From NCBI GenBank assembly GCA_002282385.1, contig NCJG01000006.1, forward strand, positions 62,001-126,000: a stretch of 64,000 nucleotides of DNA, given 5' to 3'. Below the pieces are notes generated by a model. It did not search any database and was not told the DNA's origin. It saw only the letters and a list, made by a program, of their open reading frames with translations. Shown in pieces: positions 57,060 to 64,000 of the stretch. This stretch comes from Sphingomonadales bacterium 39-57-19 (GTDB lineage Bacteria; Pseudomonadota; Alphaproteobacteria; Sphingomonadales; Sphingomonadaceae). The number at the start of each line of letters is the position of its first letter. Positions within the stretch are counted from its first letter, which is position 1. Both the position numbers and the translations under genes were made by a program.

Positions 57060-57803
57060 CTATTTCCCGGCGAGCCGTTTGACCTCTGCCAGATATTTGC
57101 GCCCGATGCGCATCGACAGGTCTTCACCCAGCAACGCGTGCCACACGCCGCCGCCTTCGTGGCGCAGCCCGGTTATCAGGTCCCGGCGCACAATATGGCT
57201 GCGGTGGATGCGCTGGAATTGTTCTGGGTCCAGCCGTTGTTCAAGCGTTGAGATTGTCTGGTGCAACAAATAACTGCGCCCGCCAGTATGCAGCCGCATA
57301 TAATCGCGCTCGGCCTCAATCCGTTCAATATCCATTGCGGCAATGCGGATGAGTTCGGCGCGATGGGATACCCAAAATTCATGCGCATAACGGCCGTCGG
57401 ATTTCGATGTGGTTGTGGCAGGGCTGGTCTCTGCCTCTTGTGTGCCCGCCGCGCGTGCGATGGCCCGGCCCAGCCGCTCGCTCGACACTGGTTTTAAAAC
57501 ATAATCGACGACATCAAGGTCAAAGGCTTCGACCGCAAAATTATCATAGGCCGTAATCAAAATGATGGCCGGTTTTTTGTGCATCAGGCCCAATGCACGC
57601 GCGGCGTTGATGCCGTCCATTTTCGGCATACCGATGTCGAGGAAAATTAGGTCAGGCGTGAGCTGTTGCGCAATGCGCAGCGCCTCTACGCCATCATTCG
57701 CTGTGCCCACGACATCGATGACTGGATGATCCGCGCAAAGGGTTTCCAGCCGTTCGATGGCCAAAGGTTCATCGTCAACGATCAATGTGCGCAGGCGCTT
57801 CAT
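57060..57803 (-). CDS. LytTR-family response regulator
   Basis: The 247-residue regulator has a receiver domain (residues 1-120, phospho-acceptor Asp in LIFLDIGMPKMDG, Lys in DYVLKPVSSERLG). After a Ser/Thr-rich linker follows a LytTR DNA-binding domain (residues 145-245, with DYMRLHTGGRSYLLHQTIS and FQRIHRSHIVRRD). It overlaps the sensor kinase gene by 4 bp (ATGA). LytTR regulators often control envelope or biofilm genes. The target here is unknown. Confidence 0.93.
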   Translation of the reverse strand: MKRLRTLIVDDEPLAIERLETLCADHPVIDVVGTANDGVEALRIAQQLTPDLIFLDIGMPKMDGINAARALGLMHKKPAIILITAYDNFAVEAFDLDVVDYVLKPVSSERLGRAIARAAGTQEAETSPATTTSKSDGRYAHEFWVSHRAELIRIAAMDIERIEAERDYMRLHTGGRSYLLHQTISTLEQRLDPEQFQRIHRSHIVRRDLITGLRHEGGGVWHALLGEDLSMRIGRKYLAEVKRLAGK

Positions 57804-58963
57804 GCCGCGATCCTGTGGCTCAACGGCAGCGTGAGTATCGCGATGAACCCACCGCTTTTGACAGACTGCGTATCGAGCCGTGCCGCGGACTTATATCGCG
57901 CCTCCAGCCTGTCGCGCACATTGGCAAGGCCAATGCCATTTCCGCCGACATGTGCGGCTTCAACAGCCTCTCCGTCATCAATGACACTCAGCACCAGATT
58001 ATCATCGCGGTGATCCGCGCTGATCGTAATGGAGACCGGCCGTGTTGCCCGCGACACGCCATATTTGATGGCATTTTCAACAAGCGGCTGGAGAATGAGT
58101 GCAGGCACATGCTGGTTCATCAGCTCAGACGGAATGTTGATGCTGACGCGGAGTCGCTTGGGATAACGCACGCTTTCGATTTCCAGATACAGACGTTGCA
58201 GTTCTACTTCTTCCTCAAGCGTGACATCCTCCAGCGGATCGGAAGACAGGCTCGTCCGGTAAAAGTTGGACAAGTTCTGGATCATCGCTTCGGCCTCTTT
58301 GGGCTTACCGGTGATGACCAGGCTTGAGAGCGAATTCAGCGTGTTGAAAAGGAAGTGGGGATTGACCTGATAGCGCAGCGACCGCAGTTCGGCATCTTGT
58401 GCCGCTTGCGCAAATCTGGATGTCTTGCGTTCGGCTTCGCGCACTTCACGCGCATAGCCGATGGCGACATATAACGAGCTCCACGCAATCAGGAAAAAAT
58501 AATGGGTGACGGAAATGTCGGCGATTTCTTGCCAGAAGGACAGCCCCAATTGCGCCTTCAGATCTTCAAAACTGCGCCCGACGCTGGGGTCTTTAAAAAG
58601 GCTGATCGGGTCGTACAGGTTGAAGATATAGAAATTTGCGGACGCAAGGGCGATGGCACAGGGAATTGCGCCCAGAAACGCGACGCTGACGCGGAAACCC
58701 AGCGATCGCCGGTCCGCCATCCGCAGACCAAAATATAAAATCCAGGTGACCAATACGCCCACCAGCGCGACCATGAGGCGCCGTTCAAACAGCACCGCCT
58801 GCGCTGGAAAGTCGAGCAATGCCGCGCGCAGTGACAAGATAAGCGCGTAAAAAGCCCAGAACCCGATGATGGTAAGCAAAGCCATCTGATGGCCAATCAG
58901 TGCTTTTCGCGAGGTGACATTCTCCATAGCCTTCCATACCGGATTTTCAGCCGGTTGCACCAC
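57800..58963 (-). CDS. LytS-type membrane histidine kinase
   Basis: The 387-residue protein has about four membrane helices in residues 25-170. A kinase of the His_kinase/LytS family follows: the phospho-accepting His lies in YQVNPHFLFNTLNSLSSLV, and the ATP-binding region has LQPLVENAIKYGV and GNGIGLANVRDRL. A start at ATG 58927 (375 residues) is as likely as the GTG at 58963. It is coupled to the LytTR regulator. There is no extracytoplasmic sensor domain, so the signal is probably sensed within the membrane. Confidence 0.92.
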   Translation of the reverse strand: MVQPAENPVWKAMENVTSRKALIGHQMALLTIIGFWAFYALILSLRAALLDFPAQAVLFERRLMVALVGVLVTWILYFGLRMADRRSLGFRVSVAFLGAIPCAIALASANFYIFNLYDPISLFKDPSVGRSFEDLKAQLGLSFWQEIADISVTHYFFLIAWSSLYVAIGYAREVREAERKTSRFAQAAQDAELRSLRYQVNPHFLFNTLNSLSSLVITGKPKEAEAMIQNLSNFYRTSLSSDPLEDVTLEEEVELQRLYLEIESVRYPKRLRVSINIPSELMNQHVPALILQPLVENAIKYGVSRATRPVSITISADHRDDNLVLSVIDDGEAVEAAHVGGNGIGLANVRDRLEARYKSAARLDTQSVKSGGFIAILTLPLSHRIAA

Positions 58964-59022
58964 GCCTACCGTTTCTCGTCGAACGCTTCGCCGATTTCGT
59001 CGAATGTTTTGCCGCTGGCTGC

Positions 59023-59727
59023 TTAATCGGGTTTGCGCTGATAGCGGAAATACCAGACTTCGTGCCCTAAACGGCGGGCCTTGGCTTCATAGCGCGTTTC
59101 GGGCCATCCGCCGGGCCGGCTTTGGAAGTCTGCAGCGGCTTCGCACAGCCAGTTATATTGGTGCCGGTGGCGCTGCATGACCATGAGGGCGTGGCGCAAA
59201 TATACGGGGTGATCGGTGCCGAAACGGAATTCCCCGCCGGGTTTCAATTTTGCGTGGATGAGATCAAGCGGACCATCGTTCATCATCCGGCGCTTTACAT
59301 GCCGCGCTTTTGGCCAAGGGTCGGGATGCAACAGATAGACGAAGGCGAGAGACTTGTCGGGCACGCGGCGCAATATCTCCAGCGCGTCGCCCATATGCAA
59401 ACGCACATTGCGCAGCGCGCCTTCACGCACATGCGACAGCGCCTGCGCGACCCCATTCATAAATGGTTCGCAGCCTATAAATCCATGATCGGGTAAAAGG
59501 TCGGCGCGGTAAGCCAGATGCTCCCCGCCGCCAAAACCGATTTCAAAGTGCATGGCACGATCGTCGCCAAACAATTGCATGCTGCCGAGCTCGCCCGTTT
59601 CAGGCACCGAAATTTGCGGCAAAAGATTGTCGACCAGATCAACTTGTTCGACACGCAGCTTCTTGCCCTTTGAACGGCCATATAGGCGGTTCAGTGTCGT
59701 AGGGTCTCCGGGCTTGTTCGCAGTCAT
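59023..59727 (-). CDS. trmB: tRNA (guanine-N7-)-methyltransferase
   Basis: The 234-residue enzyme methylates guanosine-46 of tRNA. Typical features are LNRLYGRSKGKKLR near the start, the SAM motif EIGFGGGEHL, FIGCEPFMNGVAQALSHV, and the catalytic PDPWPKARHVKRRM. I start at the ATG at 59727. A GTG at 59757 would add ten Ala-rich residues. It lies 43 bp after metK, a functional pair since MetK supplies its SAM. Confidence 0.94.
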   Translation of the reverse strand: MTANKPGDPTTLNRLYGRSKGKKLRVEQVDLVDNLLPQISVPETGELGSMQLFGDDRAMHFEIGFGGGEHLAYRADLLPDHGFIGCEPFMNGVAQALSHVREGALRNVRLHMGDALEILRRVPDKSLAFVYLLHPDPWPKARHVKRRMMNDGPLDLIHAKLKPGGEFRFGTDHPVYLRHALMVMQRHRHQYNWLCEAAADFQSRPGGWPETRYEAKARRLGHEVWYFRYQRKPD

Positions 59728-59770
59728 AGCGGTGGCGGCTAAACTTTCAGCCGCCACGCTGCAAGTGTAA

Positions 59771-60976
59771 TCAGGCGAGAGCCGCCTTCAAATCGTTGAC
59801 AAGGTCGGTGCGTTCCCACGGGAAGAAATCACCCTCGGGCTTGCGTCCGAAATGTCCGTAAGCCGCAGTCTTGCGATAGATTGGCTTGTTGAGGCCAAGA
59901 TGCGTGCGAATGCCGCGCGGGGTAAGTCCGCCCAGTTTTTCGATATTCATGATCGCAGCTTCAATCTGGTCATCGCCAACTGTGCCGGTTTCATGCGTAT
60001 CGACATACAGCGAAAGTGGCTCTGAAACGCCAATCGCATAGGCCAGCTGGATGGTGCAGCGGGTTGCAAGACCAGCGGCAACGATATTCTTCGCCAAATA
60101 GCGCGTGATGTAAGCCGCCGAGCGGTCAACCTTTGTCGGATCCTTGCCGCTGAATGCGCCGCCGCCATGGGGCGCTGCGCCGCCATAGGTGTCGACGATG
60201 ATCTTGCGGCCGGTCAGGCCAGCGTCACCGTCAGGGCCGCCGATTTCAAAGCTGCCGGTCGGGTTGATGTGATAGACCGTGTCGCGCAGCAAGACCGGCG
60301 GAATAACCTCGGCCACAACCTTGCGCACATAAGCGTGCAGTTCCGCTTTCTTGTCACCCGTGTCATAACCCGCGGCATGCTGCGTCGACACGACAACAGC
60401 GGTTGCGGCGACGGGCAAGCTGCCTTCGTAGCGCAGGGTAACCTGGCTCTTTGCGTCTGGTTCAAGGAACGGGGCTGCGCCGGAATGGCGGTCAGCGGCC
60501 ATACGCTCCAAAATCTTGTGGCTGTAATACAGCGTTGCCGGCATCAGATCGGGCGTTTCGTCGGTCGCATAGCCAAACATGATGCCCTGATCGCCAGCGC
60601 CTTCATCCTTGTTGCCCGATGCATCAACGCCTTGCGCGATATGTGCGGATTGGCCGTGCAGATTGTTTTCAAAGCGGAATGTTTCCCAATGAAAACCATC
60701 CTGTTCGTAACCGATTTCTTTGACGGTGCGGCGAACGGTGGCTTCGATTTCTTCCTGCGCGCCGGGTGCCCATGCGCCATCTTCATAGACGCCTTTGCAG
60801 CGGATTTCACCGGCAAGCACGACCAGCTGAGTCGTGGTCAGGGTTTCGCACGCGATGCGGGCTTCGGGGTCTTTGGAGAGAAATAGGTCGACGATTGCGT
60901 CGGAGATTTGGTCCGAAACCTTGTCTGGGTGACCTTCGGACACGGATTCGGAAGTGAAAAGGTAATTTGCGCGCAT
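59771..60976 (-). CDS. metK: S-adenosylmethionine synthetase
   Basis: The 401-residue enzyme makes SAM from methionine and ATP. Motifs present are [25 protein letters not shown], and [19 protein letters not shown]. The start at 60976 gives the canonical N-terminus [12 protein letters not shown]. The frame is open further upstream, but that sequence is the end of lnt in another frame. A perfect 16-bp palindrome lies 31 bp before the ATG and is a likely operator. The 61-bp leader is too short for a known SAM riboswitch. Confidence 0.97.
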   Translation of the reverse strand: MRANYLFTSESVSEGHPDKVSDQISDAIVDLFLSKDPEARIACETLTTTQLVVLAGEIRCKGVYEDGAWAPGAQEEIEATVRRTVKEIGYEQDGFHWETFRFENNLHGQSAHIAQGVDASGNKDEGAGDQGIMFGYATDETPDLMPATLYYSHKILERMAADRHSGAAPFLEPDAKSQVTLRYEGSLPVAATAVVVSTQHAAGYDTGDKKAELHAYVRKVVAEVIPPVLLRDTVYHINPTGSFEIGGPDGDAGLTGRKIIVDTYGGAAPHGGGAFSGKDPTKVDRSAAYITRYLAKNIVAAGLATRCTIQLAYAIGVSEPLSLYVDTHETGTVGDDQIEAAIMNIEKLGGLTPRGIRTHLGLNKPIYRKTAAYGHFGRKPEGDFFPWERTDLVNDLKAALA

Positions 60977-61007
60977 GGTTGTTCCAGTCTGTTGGCTGTG
61001 TCTGCGT

Positions 61008-61023
61008 ATAAAGAATTCTTTAT
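61008..61023. promoter_or_regulatory. Perfect 16-bp palindrome upstream of metK
   Basis: ATAAAGAATTCTTTAT is fully self-complementary and lies between the lnt stop and the metK start. It looks like the binding site of a dimeric repressor. ArsR-type SahR regulators of SAM-cycle genes are one candidate. Confidence 0.6.
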
Positions 61024-61037
61024 GTCGTTTGTCGCCC

Positions 61038-62714
61038 TTAGCGAGAACGCGTGCGGCGGGCAAGGGGTAACAGCGCACAAGCGATGAGCAGCCCTGCAAA
61101 GCCGAGCGGTAAGATATTTCCAAAACGTGCGAACAGTGTTGGCGCCTTGGCCTGCGGCACAACTGCGTCGATGCGGCCAGATGTTCCCAGCGGCAGGCTT
61201 TTGATGATCCGGCCGTTCGCATCGATGACGGCGCTGATGCCGGTTGGTGTGGCGCGTACGACGGGTAAGCCTTCTTCAATGGCGCGAAGACGCGCCTGTG
61301 CCAAATGCTGTGGCGGGCCGATGGTGCCGAACCACGCGTCGTTGGATGGATTGAAGATGAAGTCTGGCCGGTTCGTGCGGTCGGTCACTTGGCCCGAGAA
61401 TATCATTTCATAGCAAATCTGGATGCCGATTTTAACGGGCTTGCCGTTCAGATTGACTGTCATCGTTTGCGCACCCGGGCCGGGCCAGAAATCGAGGTCG
61501 CCGGGTACCAATCGCGCCAAGCCCAAAGGCCGCAGCAACCACGGCAGCGGCAGATATTCGCCATAAGGCACAAGATGCGCCTTGTCATAATGGCCCAAGA
61601 TATTGCCGTTGGCGTCCATCGCCGAAACGCTGTTGCGCGCCGCGACCAGTTGGCCCTTTTCAATCACAAGCCGGTTTGCGCCCGTGACCAAAACATCGCC
61701 GTCACCCATCAGCGTCGTCAGCCGCGCCCGCGCGCCTGTCGCGCTTTCGTCTGGCTGGCCCTGATAATAACGATAGGGATAGCCCTCTTCCAAATAATCG
61801 GGAATTGCGGCCTCTGGCCATAAAATCAGGCGCGCGCCTTGATCGGGCATCGGGCGGCTGTTCATCGCCAGCTTGGCAAAGTTGATCGCGTCATAGCCCG
61901 GCGCATATTTGTCGGCTTGGCTGATATTGGGTTGCGCGATGGTGAGTGCGACGGGTGTCCTCACTGGTGCGCTTTGATCGAAGGAGCTTCGCCCAGTGAT
62001 AGCGACTGCTGCGAGCGCCAATAATATTAAACCGCCAAGAAAATAGCCGGTCCGCGCGCCATCGCCGCGTTCAACGCCAGATGCTGACGTCCACAAAGTC
62101 ACGAACTTTAGGATCATCCCAACAAAAAGAAGCATGAACCCCGAAAGGCCATAGGTTCCAAGGGCGGTCGCAGGTTGCGAAAGATATGGAACCGACAGGG
62201 TGATCACACTGAGCGGGTTCCAGACATAGCCGGTGAATACCCAGCTGCGCAGCCATTCGGTGATGATCCACAATCCAGCAAAGGCCAAGATGAGGTGAAG
62301 TGTGGCTGTGGGCCTTGGCTTCGCGTCATCTCTGCCGGAATCAGGAAGGGCGTTTGTCGTGCGGTGATTGATCCAATGGGCTCCAGCCGCAGCCAAGGCG
62401 GGATACACCGCCAAATATAGCGCCAGCCCGAATACCGCGATGTAACCGAGCCAGATCGGCATTGCCGCCTGAAAGGTGAAGGCGACCGCAATCCATTGAT
62501 TCCCAAAGGTGAAATGCCCGACCCCGAAAAGCCAGCCGAGCATGAACGCGCCTTTGGTGCTGGGTGCTTGGCTTATCAGCTGGATAAGCAATGCAAAGCA
62601 CACAAATGTCAGTGGCCATAGCCCCCAAGGTTCAAAACCATAAGCCGACGCTGCACCCGCCACGAGCGCCGTCCAACGGGGAAACTTTCCGAGCAAAGCC
62701 GATAATTTCTGCAT
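61038..62714 (-). CDS. lnt: Apolipoprotein N-acyltransferase
   Basis: The 558-residue inner-membrane enzyme adds the third acyl chain to lipoproteins. The N-terminal half has about six or seven membrane helices. The nitrilase-like domain holds the catalytic triad, with Glu in [11 protein letters not shown], Lys in [14 protein letters not shown] and Cys in [12 protein letters not shown] last helix anchors the C-terminus. It is co-directional with metK, 61 bp upstream of it. Confidence 0.95.
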   Translation of the reverse strand: MQKLSALLGKFPRWTALVAGAASAYGFEPWGLWPLTFVCFALLIQLISQAPSTKGAFMLGWLFGVGHFTFGNQWIAVAFTFQAAMPIWLGYIAVFGLALYLAVYPALAAAGAHWINHRTTNALPDSGRDDAKPRPTATLHLILAFAGLWIITEWLRSWVFTGYVWNPLSVITLSVPYLSQPATALGTYGLSGFMLLFVGMILKFVTLWTSASGVERGDGARTGYFLGGLILLALAAVAITGRSSFDQSAPVRTPVALTIAQPNISQADKYAPGYDAINFAKLAMNSRPMPDQGARLILWPEAAIPDYLEEGYPYRYYQGQPDESATGARARLTTLMGDGDVLVTGANRLVIEKGQLVAARNSVSAMDANGNILGHYDKAHLVPYGEYLPLPWLLRPLGLARLVPGDLDFWPGPGAQTMTVNLNGKPVKIGIQICYEMIFSGQVTDRTNRPDFIFNPSNDAWFGTIGPPQHLAQARLRAIEEGLPVVRATPTGISAVIDANGRIIKSLPLGTSGRIDAVVPQAKAPTLFARFGNILPLGFAGLLIACALLPLARRTRSR

Positions 62715-62803
62715 GGCGCGCTTTTGCCCACCATATATGACAATTGCAATCGCACAAAAACGTCGTTGCTTGCGGTTCAGGGTTTCGATGCTAATTCATC
62801 GCC

Positions 62804-63178
62804 ATGATTATTTTTGTGTATGCGCTCGCGCTTTCGGCGCCATCTGCCCTGACTGCAACGCATCAGTCGGATATCGCCTGTGTTGCAACACTCGCGACCT
62901 TGGCGGAGCGACAGCGGCTTGGCACCGCGCCGTCCGATATGCCCAATGTCGGGCAATGGGGAAAACGGTGGGCCGGCATCATCGGCAGCCGCATCACCGA
63001 ACAAAGCGGCCAACCCCGTGAGTTGGTTGCGGTTGCCATGGCCGAAGCGGCAAAAGCCGAATTTCAGCGCCCAAGCGATCCGGCGACAATCCACAAATGC
63101 GCGATGCAAATGTCGCAGGAACTCGCTATTGCCAATATTTCCGATCAACCCCTTCCAAAACCGGTGACATCAAAATGA
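62804..63178 (+). CDS. Small secreted protein of unknown function
   Basis: The 124-residue protein has a short signal sequence (about residues 1-18). The helical mature part holds two cysteines, one in [16 protein letters not shown] and one in [13 protein letters not shown]. They probably pair, forming a small helical domain. I do not recognise a family. Its stop overlaps the start of the VOC-family gene as ATGA, so the two are translationally coupled. It diverges from lnt across 89 bp. Confidence 0.65.
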   Translation: MIIFVYALALSAPSALTATHQSDIACVATLATLAERQRLGTAPSDMPNVGQWGKRWAGIIGSRITEQSGQPRELVAVAMAEAAKAEFQRPSDPATIHKCAMQMSQELAIANISDQPLPKPVTSK

Positions 63179-63594
63179 GCTTACGTCCCTTCCACTTGGC
63201 CTTTCCCGTCCGTGACTTATCCGAAGCGCGGCGCTTTTACGGCGACATCATGGGGTGCCCCGAAGGGCGCGCGTCCGATCACTGGGTCGACTTCGACTTT
63301 TTTGGGCATCAGATCGTTGCGCATCTGGATGCCAATGCGCGATCCGTTTCGACGCATAATCCGGTGGATGGCCATGACGTTCCCGTACCCCATTTTGGTG
63401 TGGTGCTGACGATGGAGCAATGGGAATTGCTGGCCGCGCGCGTCACCGCAGCTGGCATCCGCTTTGGCATTGAGCCGCATGTCCGTTTTAAAGGCGAAAT
63501 TGGCGAACAGGCGACGATGTTCTTTTGCGACCCGAGCGGCAATGCGTTGGAATTCAAGGCATTCGCCGACGACGCAAATTTGTTCGCGCGTTAA
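63175..63594 (+). CDS. VOC-family (glyoxalase/dioxygenase-like) protein
   Basis: The 139-residue protein has the vicinal-oxygen-chelate fold: [23 protein letters not shown] forms the first beta-alpha-beta unit with a metal-type His, and [15 protein letters not shown] the last with a metal-type Glu. A His between them (VPHFGVVL) completes the usual metal set. The start at 63175 is fixed by an ATGA overlap with the upstream gene. Such proteins may be dioxygenases or glyoxalase-like enzymes. The substrate is unknown. Confidence 0.87.
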   Translation: MSLRPFHLAFPVRDLSEARRFYGDIMGCPEGRASDHWVDFDFFGHQIVAHLDANARSVSTHNPVDGHDVPVPHFGVVLTMEQWELLAARVTAAGIRFGIEPHVRFKGEIGEQATMFFCDPSGNALEFKAFADDANLFAR

Positions 63595-63600
63595 CGAACC

Positions 63601-63915
63601 TTATTCGTCATTTTCCGGCGAAGCTGATTCACGCGTCTCGCTGTTTTCACTTTCAAACGTCATCGACGGTTCGCCAGTGATGGCCGGAATGTCTTCAATT
63701 TCGGGAGCGGCAACGGGCATTTCGTCGCTTGTATCGGTCATATTTTCGGTGGGCTGCCGCTTTGGTGCTTCGGGGGCGGTGGCTTCATTGGTCTCAACCG
63801 GCGCAGCAGTCGTGCTGTGGTCCGCATCGAGATATGAGCGCGTGGCCATGGCGGCCATGACAATGATGGTGACGACCGCGATGAAGGTGACGATTTTGCG
63901 TGAACTGCTGTCCAT
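63601..63915 (-). CDS. Membrane-anchored acidic protein of unknown function
   Basis: The 104-residue protein has one membrane helix at residues about 8-25 (VTFIAVVTIIVMAAMA) and a long, acidic, Pro/Thr/Glu-rich tail, probably periplasmic and disordered. No motif is recognisable. It converges with the VOC gene with a 6-bp gap. No feature is seen in the last 85 bp of the window (63916-64000). Confidence 0.55.
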   Translation of the reverse strand: MDSSSRKIVTFIAVVTIIVMAAMATRSYLDADHSTTAAPVETNEATAPEAPKRQPTENMTDTSDEMPVAAPEIEDIPAITGEPSMTFESENSETRESASPENDE

Positions 63916-64000
63916 GTCTGCTTTCCGATATTGTAAATAACCCGCGTGTGGCGGTGCTAGCGTGATTGGATGGTTGTGACGTTTGAGCAGACATCACTTT

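Noticed and set aside
60977..61037. SAM or SAM/SAH riboswitch before metK
   Set aside because: Only 61 nt separate lnt from metK and no pseudoknot-like pairing was found; the palindrome better fits a protein operator.

Overview
The window is a stretch of ordinary chromosome from an alphaproteobacterium, most likely a member of the Sphingomonadaceae (Sphingopyxis/Sphingorhabdus-like; genus not determinable here). The grounds are a class I lysyl-tRNA synthetase, the rpmF-plsX-fabH-ihfA-merR and aroQ-accB-accC gene orders, DUF465 and DUF1465 (RcdA-type) proteins, a GGAAC-N16-CGTT (EcfG-type) promoter, a fused ThiS-ThiG protein and interspersed repeats that resemble ones common in sphingomonads. 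Base composition looks to be in the high 50s % GC by eye. I see no rRNA, tRNA, CRISPR array, prophage, insertion sequence or integrase.

Layout. 0-16 kb: tail of a membrane protein, a prolyl oligopeptidase, a small secreted protein, RarD-type permease, pyrC, ygfZ, rlpA-like, gyrB, an acyl-CoA ligase, the xseB-ispA-coaD operon, a LysR regulator, an intergenic region with a probable small RNA, and an MFS/ABM pair. 16-30 kb: a phospholipid-methyltransferase-like gene behind an EcfG-type promoter facing a cardiolipin-synthase-like gene, rpoZ, a Rap1a/Tai-like protein, and a minus-strand run ptsP, a short RodZ-like gene, cpoB, tilS and ftsH. Then come two divergent DUF465 genes, an RcdA-type gene, an MsbA-type ABC exporter and phaZ. 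30-37 kb: two palindromic repeats, a maoC-thiolase-monooxygenase operon, a MscS channel, and a small regulatory island (S24 repressor facing two tiny genes, with TAGGAT operators between them). 37-45 kb: rpmF-plsX-fabH-ihfA-merR, then helicase-sixA-GNAT, lysyl-tRNA synthetase and corA. 46-54 kb: desaturase, esterase, DUF885 peptidase-like protein, 2OG-Fe(II) oxygenase, amidohydrolase and a VanX-type dipeptidase joined to accBC/aroQ. 54-64 kb: thiSG, a LytTR two-component pair, lnt-metK-trmB and three small genes.

How the genes work together. Most are housekeeping: membrane lipid and fatty-acid supply (accBC, plsX, fabH, cls-like, desaturase, lnt), polyhydroxyalkanoate turnover (phaZ), nucleotide, isoprenoid, CoA and thiamine synthesis, and envelope maintenance (cpoB, RodZ-like, rlpA, ftsH). 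Translational coupling through ATGA or longer overlaps is frequent and fixes several starts.

The most notable observations are two lesions about 1.1 kb apart in one operon: fabH lacks 5 nt at the conserved DEW motif and is frameshifted, and ihfA carries an exact 21-bp in-frame tandem duplication. Also worth a look are an orphan UUCG-loop terminator marking an unannotated plus-strand RNA at about 14.34-14.47 kb, next to a perfect 13-bp inverted repeat; the TAGGAT operator array of the S24 repressor; a perfect 16-bp palindrome before metK; the ThiS-ThiG fusion; and two short genes, rpmF and a GTG-started DUF465 gene, that are easily missed. I found no clearly novel multi-gene defence or mobile system.
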